NCBI GenBank assembly: GCA_003567575.1 | Contig: PWZG01000028.1 | Coordinates: 1 to 14,928 of the forward strand | DNA: 14,928 nucleotides | Direction of reading: 5' to 3' | Source: PVC group bacterium | GTDB taxonomy: Bacteria > Verrucomicrobiota > Kiritimatiellia > CAIKKV01 > PXCX01 | Shown: one piece after another, positions 7,519-14,928 of the stretch | How positions within the stretch are numbered: position 1 is the first letter of the stretch | Layout: every line of letters starts with the position of its first letter | Program-made: the position numbers and the translations under genes | Notes under the pieces: generated by a model | What the model saw: only the letters and a program-made list of their open reading frames with translations | The model's database searches: none | Told to the model about the DNA's origin: nothing

Positions 7519-8991
7519 ATGACCGAACCCGACAAAAACCGGAATACGCCATCCGCGGCTCGTCCGCGCGGTTGGATGCGTTACAGAATGTTGACCAGGT
7601 TGAATACCGTCATCAATCTGGGATTGGCCATGCTGGTGCTGGTACTGACCAATGCCCTGGCACAACGCATCTTGTGGCGGCATGATTTCAGCCGGGGAGG
7701 ATTACACCGCTTATCGCAAAATACCCGGATAATGATCGAGGAATTGGATCAAAACGTCAGCATCACGGTCATGTTACAGCCGAACCATGAACTGGCAAGC
7801 GCTGTACGCGATCTGTTACGCGAATACGACAATGCTTCGCGGCGCATAAACGTTAATTATCTCGACCCGTATCGCGACCTGATCGGAGTACAAGCCCTGG
7901 CCGAGAAACACGGGTTGGAGGGATCCGATATCGTGCTGTTCGTTTCCGGCGACCGGCAGCGCGTGGTTGACGTTGATACCATTGCGGAATTCGATTATCT
8001 GCCGGTGCTTTACGGGGAGCCGCGACGGCTCAAAGCGTTTCATGGAGAATCCGCCTTTTCGTCGGCTATCCATGCGGTCAGCGACCTGACGGCGCATGTT
8101 GTTTATTATTTGCGCGGTCACGGCGAACGCGATCTGAACGATCCGCATCCGGTATCGGGATATTCCGAGCTGACACGGCTGATCCTGGATGAACAGATGG
8201 AGCTGCGCGAGTTACGTATCGCCGACACGGGCGGCGTTCCGGATGATGCCGACATGGTGCTGGTCCTGGGACCCCGGCAACGACTTACAACGATGGAATT
8301 GGATGTGCTGCATAATTATCTTGAAAATCATGGGAAGCTGATGTTGCTGCTGGACAAACCGGAATCCGGGATGGAATTATTGCTTGATAAATGGGGAGTC
8401 ACAGTGGCGCCGGGAACGGTCGGCGGCGTCACGCTTTCACACGCGGAATTGTTTGTCGGGGAATACGGCGAACATCCGGTGACGCGTAATCTGATCGGTG
8501 TTACGACGGTTTTTTACCGGCCGCGCCCGTTGTTCCGCAACGAAAACGCGGCGTCGGACGATCAATCGGACCGGTTGCGCGTCAGTCTGCTGGCCAAGGG
8601 CCGCGAATTGCTGGACGCCAATGGCGAGCCCGTCAGACAACCTGCATTCGACTCCGTACCGGCCGTGGCGGCCGCCATCGAAAAGGGACGGGTGCATGGC
8701 GGTGGCGAACGCAGCCGCCAAACACGGGTAATCGTTTTCGGCGATACCGATTTTGTCTCGAATACCGGCATGGTGGCCGGCAACCCGGTTTTCCTTGTCA
8801 ACGCCCTGAACTGGTTGGTTGAACGCGATCACCGTCTTGACATTGCAGCGCGTTTTCCTGAAACGGATATGCTTCTTTTGTCGCGGCAACACTTGTCAGC
8901 GCTATTCCTCAGCGTGGGATTGGCTGTGCCGGCACTGTTTCTGGCGCTGGGCCTGGCGGTCAGATGTTGCCGGGGCGCCGCGTCGGCTTAA
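7519..8991 (+). CDS. GldG-like ABC transporter auxiliary protein (ABC_transp_aux domain)
   Basis: This 490-residue protein is predicted to be anchored by helices near both ends (about 29-47 and 459-482) with a large periplasmic body between. It has the hallmarks of the GldG/ABC_transp_aux family: HDFSRGGLHRLSQNTR just after the first helix, FHGESAFSSAI around 174-184, the GHGE motif at 200-203, and FGDTDF at 407-412 followed by NPVFLVNALNWL. It lacks the multi-helix permease portion found in fused relatives, consistent with the separate permease encoded 6 nt upstream. The ribosome site is weak (ATTAACCACTT before ATG), so reinitiation after the permease stop is likely. It probably binds substrate or couples the transporter to other envelope parts; that role is inferred. 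Confidence 0.88.
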   Translation: MTEPDKNRNTPSAARPRGWMRYRMLTRLNTVINLGLAMLVLVLTNALAQRILWRHDFSRGGLHRLSQNTRIMIEELDQNVSITVMLQPNHELASAVRDLLREYDNASRRINVNYLDPYRDLIGVQALAEKHGLEGSDIVLFVSGDRQRVVDVDTIAEFDYLPVLYGEPRRLKAFHGESAFSSAIHAVSDLTAHVVYYLRGHGERDLNDPHPVSGYSELTRLILDEQMELRELRIADTGGVPDDADMVLVLGPRQRLTTMELDVLHNYLENHGKLMLLLDKPESGMELLLDKWGVTVAPGTVGGVTLSHAELFVGEYGEHPVTRNLIGVTTVFYRPRPLFRNENAASDDQSDRLRVSLLAKGRELLDANGEPVRQPAFDSVPAVAAAIEKGRVHGGGERSRQTRVIVFGDTDFVSNTGMVAGNPVFLVNALNWLVERDHRLDIAARFPETDMLLLSRQHLSALFLSVGLAVPALFLALGLAVRCCRGAASA

Positions 8992-9002
8992 ACGATTGAC
9001 CC

Positions 9003-10856
9003 ATGAAATACCGTACCATATTTTATCTGATGGTGATGGCCGCGTGCCTCGGATTGCTGTTGTGGCTAATCGAGCAACATGATCGGGATCAGAGGGATGC
9101 GACCGTGTTGCCGACAACCTTGTTTCCCGAATACTTACCGGCGCAAATCGACCGGTTACGCATCGAACGCGACGGCTGGACGCTGGACGTCGAACGAAGG
9201 GATCGCGACTGGCAAGTCGTCCATCCGTTTTCGGGAAGGGCGGATTCGGAACGTATACACAATATCCTGGCGTATGTGGACAGATTGCCGGTTCGCGAAA
9301 AACTTACACGCGAACAACGCGAAGAGCGAGGACTGTCACTACGCCATTTCGGATTGGATACACCGCATACCCGCTTGACGCTGGCCGATGCCGATCGGGA
9401 ATACAGTTTATGGGTAGGCGTCGAAAGTCCACTGAAGGACGGACTTTATATTCAAGCCGCCACCATGCCGCATATTTTTCTGACCGCGCGTACCCTGTCC
9501 GATTTATTGCCGCAAACAACAGATGATTTACGCGAGCGATCGTTGCTCAAGGGAATTCCCGCGGACATTGTCCGCTTGGACATTCGGCCTTATGCCGGCA
9601 GTTATATACAACTGGCACGTGATGCACATGGCCAGTGGATGCTGCGCCAACCGATGGCAGCGCGCGCCGATCGCGATGCGGTGCGCAAGCGGCTCGAACA
9701 TGTTTTCGAGGCAAGGGCAAAACATTTTCTGCCCGAAAGCACCAGCGCACTGCTGGCGGACTACGGCTTGGAAAACGGCGAAGCCATCGTTCAGGTATCG
9801 GTTTGGCAAGCCAATATGGAGGAAGGTACGGATTTGTTTTTCGGTAAACCGGTCGATGTCGAAGCGAACGATGTTTATGCCAGACGCGGCGACGGGTCCA
9901 GCGTTTTTACCGTACCCCGGCACGTCCGTGACGCTTTCCTGGTGGAACCGAATGCGCTACGCGATCAACGGCTTTTCAGAATCGAACCCTGGGATGTCAC
10001 CGGAATTGAACTACGGGATCGCGAGAATTCCGTGACGCTGCGTTTGCGGAATGACGTCTGGCAGGTCGTCCAACCGGTCCAGTGGAATGCCGACAACGAA
10101 AAGGCCATGAATATGGCAGTACATGCATGTGAATTACGCGTCAGTCGATTTATCGGGGATTCCGTCACGAATGCCGCAGCGCTGGGCCTGAGTCCCGCAC
10201 GCTATTCGCTGGCGCTATGGGGTAAACCCGGACAAACGACGAATTCGTTGGCGCGTGAACGGAAGCCGGAGAAACACGTTCTGATTGGCGCACGAACGGA
10301 GGACGGCAGCGAATATTACGCACGCGATCAAGAAAACGGGCGCATTTTTACGCTGCCCGCCACGCTCCTCGATGGCCGCCTGATCGGTACCAACGAAGCC
10401 GGCATGGCCTTCACAAACCCGCTGATGTATCACGGCCGGTCCATCCTTGCGATCGAACCCGAAACCGTATGGCGGATCGACATCCAAATGGGAGATAAAC
10501 ACCAAATCGTCGAACGAGACTCTGAAGGAAAATGGATAGCGGTTCAACCGGATACCAGGCAGGTTGATGTCGCACAGGTGAAAACGCTGCTTGCGATTGT
10601 CGAGCAACTGCAGGCACTGCGCGTCGAACACCGCGGCATCGATCAACCGGCCGCGTTCGGATTCGATCGTCCCGGATTAAAATTAACCCTGGAGCTAACC
10701 GGGACCGGCGCCCTGTCGAAAACATTGGTCAGCGGATTTCGCGCCCGGACCGACGGGATTTTTATCATGGTACAGGGACGCGACTTGGTGTTCGCCGTTT
10801 CGCGGGATATTGTTGACCGCTTGAGCCATGAACTGGTGTTGCCGCTGACGGATTAA
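9003..10856 (+). CDS. Membrane-anchored DUF4340 protein with four tandem repeats
   Basis: This 617-residue protein has one N-terminal helix (about 5-23) after MKYR, so it is probably an inner-membrane protein facing the periplasm. DUF4340 proteins commonly sit beside GldG-like genes; their function is unknown. The sequence shows four diverged copies of one unit. Each begins with a short Ile/Leu strand (QIDRLRI 48-54, DIVRLDI 188-194, DVTGIEL 331-337, TVWRIDI 488-494), then W-x-x-x-x-P (W70/P75, W212/P217, W353/P358, W511/P516), then a G-[LF] turn 42-47 residues later (G117, G255, G395, G553), then a strand-rich half. Spacing between tryptophans is 142, 141 and 158. It begins 11 nt after the GldG-like stop and has a poor ribosome site. 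A role as a periplasmic scaffold or substrate conduit for the ABC complex is inference. Confidence 0.85.
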   Translation: MKYRTIFYLMVMAACLGLLLWLIEQHDRDQRDATVLPTTLFPEYLPAQIDRLRIERDGWTLDVERRDRDWQVVHPFSGRADSERIHNILAYVDRLPVREKLTREQREERGLSLRHFGLDTPHTRLTLADADREYSLWVGVESPLKDGLYIQAATMPHIFLTARTLSDLLPQTTDDLRERSLLKGIPADIVRLDIRPYAGSYIQLARDAHGQWMLRQPMAARADRDAVRKRLEHVFEARAKHFLPESTSALLADYGLENGEAIVQVSVWQANMEEGTDLFFGKPVDVEANDVYARRGDGSSVFTVPRHVRDAFLVEPNALRDQRLFRIEPWDVTGIELRDRENSVTLRLRNDVWQVVQPVQWNADNEKAMNMAVHACELRVSRFIGDSVTNAAALGLSPARYSLALWGKPGQTTNSLARERKPEKHVLIGARTEDGSEYYARDQENGRIFTLPATLLDGRLIGTNEAGMAFTNPLMYHGRSILAIEPETVWRIDIQMGDKHQIVERDSEGKWIAVQPDTRQVDVAQVKTLLAIVEQLQALRVEHRGIDQPAAFGFDRPGLKLTLELTGTGALSKTLVSGFRARTDGIFIMVQGRDLVFAVSRDIVDRLSHELVLPLTD

Positions 10857-10895
10857 AGCTGATCCGGAAATTCCGCACCGCGATCAGCGAAGCCG
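10857..10895 (+). other. Structured intergenic segment (nested inverted repeats)
   Basis: GCTGATC (10858-10864) and GATCAGC (10882-10888) form a perfect 7-bp stem; the 17-nt loop contains the near-palindrome CGGAAATTCCG (10865-10875). No T-run follows, so it is not an obvious intrinsic terminator. It may be an RNA processing or stability element, or a partial attenuator, between the DUF4340 and AsmA-like genes. This is the largest gap within the rightward operon apart from its flanks. Confidence 0.4.
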
Positions 10896-12818
10896 ATGAT
10901 TATAATGAGTCCCGTTGATAATAATAACTTGCTGCGACCTTATGCCGAAGATTCCGATGCGCGTGATTCGGGCCGCCGCCGGTTCCGTTGGCGCGACCTG
11001 TTGGCGCTGATCGTCATCACGATGCTGGTCATGTTGGTTGGATTACAACTGGTCGGTTTTCCGCCCGTGTTGAGAAACGCGGCTTTGCGCCGGTTGAATC
11101 GTGACCGGCGCTACGTGGTCAACGTCAGCGCGGTACGCTACAGGTTTCCCTTCGGACTTTACTTGGACCGCCTGCAGCTGTATCGCCGCGGCGCCATCGG
11201 ACCGCCGCTGCTCGAGGCCGAACGTGTTGCGCTGACGATTCATCCCGGCCAGTGGCGGCATCGACGCACTGGGATCAGGAATATGGTGGTCGACAACGGG
11301 ATCATCCGGCGTTTACCAGCCGCACCCGACGCGCCGATACATCCTCTTCCCTGGCGTTTGCCGGATGGGGAACAGAGTCGGCTTGAATTCAGGAACCTTG
11401 ATCTTGCCGGGTTGGAAATCGCGCACGGAACGGTTGATTGCCGGGTTGACGGAAACCGGTTATGGATGGACGACGGTCGCGTCGTCCTGGCCCCGGACGA
11501 GACGGCCGGCGTGCTCCATATACGGGGCAGTCTGGATCTGACGCAACGCCGCTACGCTGGAACGGTCGAAGGCACCTTCGATCCGCCACGTCTGATTCCA
11601 GTCGCCGATGTCTGGAACGTGAAGGCGCATCATGTTATCGACTCTGTCGATATTCAGAATGTATTGCCCGAGTTGCAACTCAAGGTCAGCGGTCTGGTCG
11701 GACCTCCCAAACATACATTTGAAGGAGACGGAACGGTCAACGGCGCTGATTTCAAATATCGCGGGATTCCGGTCAAGGCGCTGCTCGGTGAAGGCGCCTA
11801 TCGGCATGACGGCACGCAATCGCAACTCGATGTCCGCCACGTCGTCGCTCTTCTGGACCATGGTTCAATCATGGGACGGGTACAATGCGATTTTCACGCC
11901 GGCAACGTCAGTGTTGACTTTAACGGAACCACGGCGCCGATAACACCCGCCGATATCGTGGGCGTGTCCATTCCGGATATATTGCGAGAATTCCAATTCG
12001 CGGGTCCGACGAAATGGAAAGTGCAAGGTCCGGTAAACTATCGAGGGGACGGAACGACGGATTTGCAAATGTATTGCGAAGGTCAACAGGTAGCGTTTCG
12101 CGATATCGGCGCCGGCCGTATCGATCTGGCGGCACGCTACGACGGCAGCATTCTGGATTTCAACAGAATCGAAGCATCAATTTTCGAAGGTAAGATTAGC
12201 GGCGCTTTTGCCATCGAAACGGGATTAACCGATACGGCGCCAACGTACCGTTTCGATCTGTTGATGGACCGTCTCGATTTCCGGATGTTAATCGCCGCCA
12301 TTACGCTTGAAAGCAATCCCGCTTTTTATGAAGGTTTATTTTCGATGAACATCACCGGCGCCGGCCAGGCGGTCATCGACTGGCGGCCCGCATTGAAAGC
12401 CGACGGCGAAATGCGTATCCGTGAAGGCCGCCTGTTCCGGTTGCCGCTCTTTGGGGGGCTTTCGCAAATATTGACACGCATCATCCCCGGATTGGATGTC
12501 GTACTGATGCAAACCAGGGCAAATGCGGATTTCACGTTGGCAAACAACCGCCTGAATGTTTCACAAGGCCGTATTCAAGGCGAAGTCTTTAATGTCGAAG
12601 GCCATGGTGTTTACACATTCGGCGAAGACCTGGATTTCCAGGTGCAACTGAAATTGATGCGCGACCATACCTTGCTCGGCAGCGCAGTGCGAACCATTAC
12701 ATTCCCATTAAGCAAGCTTTTTGAATTCCGTCTGGACGGATCGCTGGACAAACCGCGCTGGTATCCCGTGAATTTTTCAAGCGATTTGCTGAGAAGGATC
12801 CGGGATATCATCGATTGA
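10896..12818 (+). CDS. AsmA-like envelope protein
   Basis: This 640-residue protein has a basic N-terminus, one transmembrane helix (about 34-54) and then a long beta-rich periplasmic region. After the helix, the first part (VNVSAVRYRFPFGLYLDRL and following) resembles the AsmA N-terminal module. The last ~170 residues (alternating strands, IREGRLFRLPLFGGLSQIL, TLANNRLNVSQGRIQG, closing on LDGSLDKPRWYPVNF) look like an AsmA_2-type C-terminal domain. E. coli AsmA-family proteins such as YhdP and TamB bridge the periplasm and help move phospholipids to the outer membrane. Position directly after the ABC module suggests a shared envelope task. The start is uncertain: ATG at 10896 and in-frame ATG at 10905 (MIIM) both have weak ribosome sites. 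The stop lies 14 nt before the preferred miaB ATG. Confidence 0.78.
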   Translation: MIIMSPVDNNNLLRPYAEDSDARDSGRRRFRWRDLLALIVITMLVMLVGLQLVGFPPVLRNAALRRLNRDRRYVVNVSAVRYRFPFGLYLDRLQLYRRGAIGPPLLEAERVALTIHPGQWRHRRTGIRNMVVDNGIIRRLPAAPDAPIHPLPWRLPDGEQSRLEFRNLDLAGLEIAHGTVDCRVDGNRLWMDDGRVVLAPDETAGVLHIRGSLDLTQRRYAGTVEGTFDPPRLIPVADVWNVKAHHVIDSVDIQNVLPELQLKVSGLVGPPKHTFEGDGTVNGADFKYRGIPVKALLGEGAYRHDGTQSQLDVRHVVALLDHGSIMGRVQCDFHAGNVSVDFNGTTAPITPADIVGVSIPDILREFQFAGPTKWKVQGPVNYRGDGTTDLQMYCEGQQVAFRDIGAGRIDLAARYDGSILDFNRIEASIFEGKISGAFAIETGLTDTAPTYRFDLLMDRLDFRMLIAAITLESNPAFYEGLFSMNITGAGQAVIDWRPALKADGEMRIREGRLFRLPLFGGLSQILTRIIPGLDVVLMQTRANADFTLANNRLNVSQGRIQGEVFNVEGHGVYTFGEDLDFQVQLKLMRDHTLLGSAVRTITFPLSKLFEFRLDGSLDKPRWYPVNFSSDLLRRIRDIID

Positions 12819-12822
12819 ACAC

Positions 12823-12827
12823 AAGGT
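12823..12827 (+). promoter_or_regulatory. Ribosome site supporting the miaB ATG start
   Basis: AAGGT (12823-12827) lies 5 nt before ATG 12833. It favours that start over TTG 12815, which overlaps the AsmA-like stop and lacks a ribosome site. Confidence 0.55.
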
Positions 12828-12832
12828 CATCC

Positions 12833-14200
12833 ATGAAAGTATTTATAAAAACCTATGGTTGCCAGATGAATGAACGCGACAGCGAATCCGTATTGGCGCT
12901 GTTGCTTGGGCACGGATACCTGGCCGCCGCTAACGAAGCGGAAGCCGACGTGCTAATCGTCAATACCTGCAGCGTTCGAGGCAAAGCGGAAGACAAGGCC
13001 ATCGGTAAACTGGGATTGTTGGCGGCCTCGAAACGCAAGCATCCCCACCGGATCGTCGGCGCCATCGGATGCATGGCGCAACGACGCGGGACCGCGTTGC
13101 TGCGCCTGTTGCCGCATCTCGATTTCGTCATCGGCACCCATCGGCTGGACCGGCTGCCCGCCGCGCTGGATGCCGTGCGGCTGGCGGCTGAACCGATCGT
13201 TGAAATCGAAACCAGTACCGGACCACGGCCCGATCTCGCCGGGCATTCACCGGGAAAAACGTCCGCATTCGTAAATGTGCTTTATGGTTGTAACCGGCAT
13301 TGCGCCTATTGTGTCGTTCCGCTGGTACGCGGCGAGGAATGGAGCCGGTCGATGACCGATATCGAAACCGAAGTTCGCCACCTGACACAAACCGGTGTGC
13401 GCGAAGTGACGTTGCTCGGACAAAGCGTCTTGCGTTATGGCGTCGCGCAACCCGTCGAGGAAAATGACGACCGCCTTGGTTCCGACTATCAAACCCCTTT
13501 CCCCAGGTTGTTGCAACGATTGCAGAACATTCGCGGATTGAAAAGAATCCGTTTCGCATCGGCGCATCCCGAAGGATGCACGCCGGAACTGGCTTGCGCC
13601 ATGCGCGAATTACCGTCCGTATGCGAACACTTGCACCTTCCGCTTCAGTCGGGATCGGACCGCATACTCGCCGGCATGGGCCGGGGCTATACGTCCGCTG
13701 AATATGTCGCCGCCGTTGCCCGGCTGCGCGAGGCGGCGCCGGATATGGCGCTGACGACCGATGTCATCGTAGGTTTCCCCGGTGAAACGACGGCCGATTT
13801 CGACGCGACCCGCGCCCTGATGGATGAGATCGGTTTCGATAACGCATTCATTTTCAAATATTCGCCACGCCCGGGTTCGCGTGCCGCGGACTGGCCGGAC
13901 GATGTCGAAGATTCTGAAAAGAGACGGCGCAACCAGATCTTGCTGCAGGAACAGGATGCGCGCTGCCGGCGCATATACCAGCGACAGATAGGACGCATCG
14001 CGGAAGTGCTGGTCGACGGCGTGAGCGTACGCAATGCGCAACGCTGGACCGGCCGGACCCGAGATAATAAAATCGTGCTCTTTGATCCGGCGCCGGATAT
14101 AATTCCCGGTGACCAAATCATGATACGCATCGAAAGCGCCCGCGCACAGACATTATACGGAAGCATCACTGAATCAAAGGTTCCTTGCCAATGCACATAA
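12833..14200 (+). CDS. miaB: tRNA-2-methylthio-N6-dimethylallyladenosine synthase MiaB
   Basis: This cytoplasmic radical-SAM enzyme adds a methylthio group to C2 of isopentenyladenosine at tRNA position 37. With the ATG at 12833 it has 455 residues, normal for the family, and opens with the conserved KTYGCQMNERDSE. The auxiliary cluster cysteines are C10, C46 (NTCSVR) and C80 (GCMAQR). The radical-SAM cluster is C153-x3-C157-x2-C160, followed by VVPLVRGEEWSR. Later family motifs are LHLPLQSGSDRIL and DVIVGFPGET, and residues about 385-450 form a TRAM RNA-binding domain. One oddity: the motif usually written GQNVNxYG reads GQSVLRYG here. Opening and cysteine spacing favour MiaB over MtaB or RimO. 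The gene overlaps the next by about 10 nt. Confidence 0.93.
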   Translation: MKVFIKTYGCQMNERDSESVLALLLGHGYLAAANEAEADVLIVNTCSVRGKAEDKAIGKLGLLAASKRKHPHRIVGAIGCMAQRRGTALLRLLPHLDFVIGTHRLDRLPAALDAVRLAAEPIVEIETSTGPRPDLAGHSPGKTSAFVNVLYGCNRHCAYCVVPLVRGEEWSRSMTDIETEVRHLTQTGVREVTLLGQSVLRYGVAQPVEENDDRLGSDYQTPFPRLLQRLQNIRGLKRIRFASAHPEGCTPELACAMRELPSVCEHLHLPLQSGSDRILAGMGRGYTSAEYVAAVARLREAAPDMALTTDVIVGFPGETTADFDATRALMDEIGFDNAFIFKYSPRPGSRAADWPDDVEDSEKRRRNQILLQEQDARCRRIYQRQIGRIAEVLVDGVSVRNAQRWTGRTRDNKIVLFDPAPDIIPGDQIMIRIESARAQTLYGSITESKVPCQCT

Positions 14201-14736
14201 CTCATATCGCTTATATTACCGCCATTGTTTACATTTTCGCGGGGCTGACTCTGGCGATGGGAGGCGCCTCCGTTCGCAACGGGTTGGCGCGTTTCCCCCG
14301 CAGCCGGATAGCCGGCGCCGTCCTGGCTGCCGTTGCGATCGGCTGGGCCGCGACGATATTGTGGCACTCGCCGCTTGGCTGGTTTGAACCCTATCGGCAT
14401 ACCATACCCTATCTGGCAGTGGCGGTTTATCTGTTGACCGTCTGTCTCGTTCACGAACTGCTCGCGCCGCGCGCGCTGGGCGGATTATTGCTGCTGGTTG
14501 CCGCACCGGTGCTTGACGGCATCCGCTGGGAACCCACCGCCTGGCGCTTGGTGTTAACCGTCCAGGCATATATATGGGTTGTCGCCGGTATGTTCGTCGT
14601 TTTCAGTCCCTACCGGTTTCGGCGGGTGTGCGACATGGTGTGCCGGTCCCGCCGCCGGAAAAACATGACCGGCGGACTGATCGCGCTGCTAGGGATCTTG
14701 ATGATCATCCTCGCCTTGACGGTTTACCGAACATAA
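14191..14736 (+). CDS. Small multi-pass membrane protein, family unknown
   Basis: I do not recognise this 181-residue protein. Hydrophobic segments at about 4-24, 41-59, 73-92, 97-113, 119-140 and 162-179 suggest five or six membrane helices. A basic loop (about 141-160, rich in Arg with two Cys: RRVCDMVCRSRRRK) precedes the last helix and is probably cytoplasmic. The ATG at 14191 is preferred because AAAGG (14176-14180) lies 10 nt upstream; TTG 14185 would place it at only 4 nt. It overlaps the end of miaB by 10 nt, so the two are likely translated together. Composition resembles its neighbours, with no sign of recent transfer. Confidence 0.7.
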   Translation: MHITHIAYITAIVYIFAGLTLAMGGASVRNGLARFPRSRIAGAVLAAVAIGWAATILWHSPLGWFEPYRHTIPYLAVAVYLLTVCLVHELLAPRALGGLLLLVAAPVLDGIRWEPTAWRLVLTVQAYIWVVAGMFVVFSPYRFRRVCDMVCRSRRRKNMTGGLIALLGILMIILALTVYRT

Positions 14737-14765
14737 CATGTAACCGGTTGAAAGGAATCACCCCT

Positions 14766-14928
14766 ATGCCAACCATTGACCCTGATTACCGCATGATTAC
14801 CGATACGGAACGTGATATATTCCAACGAATGGCGCCGGCAGACAAGTTGTACCTGGCGTCACAACTGCACATGCAGGCACGGCAATGGAAAAAAGCCGCC
14901 CTGCGGATACAGCATCGCGACTGGACAA
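14766..14928 (+). CDS. Partial gene: Rv0078B-like small antitoxin family protein
   Basis: The first 54 codons run open to the window edge from an ATG at 14766, with AAAGGA (14751-14756) 9 nt upstream. The peptide starts MPTIDPDYRMITDTERD and continues with a charged helical stretch: A-D-K-L-Y-L-A-S-Q-L, then R-Q-W-K-K-A-A-L-R, then Q-H-R-D-W-T. This matches from memory the pattern of short Rv0078B-related antitoxin proteins (KL..A..L...AR..K.A.LR..HPDWS), which commonly lie next to a nucleotidyltransferase-like or PIN-type partner. Here HPDW is HRDW. The partner would be downstream, outside the window. It lies 29 nt after the membrane-protein stop and may be the last operon member or an accessory insertion. 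The family call is tentative. Confidence 0.5.
   Translation, partial: MPTIDPDYRMITDTERDIFQRMAPADKLYLASQLHMQARQWKKAALRIQHRDWT

Noticed and set aside
5780..8991. Gliding motility apparatus
   Set aside because: Only GldA/F/G-like ABC components are present, with no other gld or spr genes; such ABC modules occur in many non-gliding bacteria.
10901..10906. TATAAT near the AsmA-like start as an internal promoter
   Set aside because: It overlaps the start codon itself and has no -35 at proper spacing (CCGCGA).
13687..14454. 255-codon minus-strand ORF opposite miaB and the membrane protein
   Set aside because: It is antisense to conserved miaB sequence with no recognisable domain or ribosome site.
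1..14928. tRNA, rRNA, CRISPR array, insertion sequence or prophage
   Set aside because: By eye I found no cloverleaf, regularly spaced repeats, transposase motif or phage protein; the window is almost fully filled by the genes listed.

Overview
The window is a bacterial chromosomal segment with a moderately GC-rich, Gram-negative character: it encodes a SurA-type periplasmic foldase, an AsmA-like envelope protein and signal-anchored exoproteins. The combination of a Gld-type ABC transporter (separate ATPase, permease and GldG-like auxiliary subunit), a DUF4340 protein and an AsmA-like protein recalls genomes of the Planctomycetes-Verrucomicrobia-Chlamydiae group, for example Kiritimatiellota or Verrucomicrobiota. 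That placement is an inference from gene content, not a measured result. I see no tRNA, rRNA, insertion sequence, CRISPR array or phage gene.

Layout. Bases 1-348 hold no gene I can support; one minus-strand frame is open to the window edge. On the minus strand lie a TVP38/TMEM64 (DedA-superfamily) membrane protein (349-1026) and mutS (1026-3560), overlapping by one base and apparently co-transcribed from a promoter near 3596-3624. The divergent intergenic region 3561-3747 carries a promoter candidate for each direction and a perfect 6-bp inverted repeat.

From 3748 to the right edge everything is on the plus strand, and no gap exceeds 48 bp, so it reads as one long operon: surA-like PPIase, pdxA, Gld-type ATPase, permease, GldG-like auxiliary subunit, DUF4340 protein, AsmA-like protein, miaB, a small multi-pass membrane protein, and a truncated gene resembling small Rv0078B-type antitoxins. 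surA-pdxA is the same pair found in the E. coli lptD-surA-pdxA-rsmA cluster, but here the ABC module takes the place of rsmA.

How the genes fit together. The central block (5780-12818) is the most interesting part. It encodes an ATPase, a six-helix permease, a GldG-like protein anchored at both ends, a membrane-anchored protein built of four DUF4340-like repeats, and a membrane-anchored AsmA-like protein. It looks like one envelope machine, perhaps moving or organising a lipid or polymer across the periplasm, with SurA serving envelope protein folding upstream. The substrate is unknown. pdxA (vitamin B6 synthesis), miaB (tRNA thiomethylation) and mutS/TVP38 are housekeeping neighbours. The pdxA product has Gln where E. 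coli PdxA has the substrate-binding His136.
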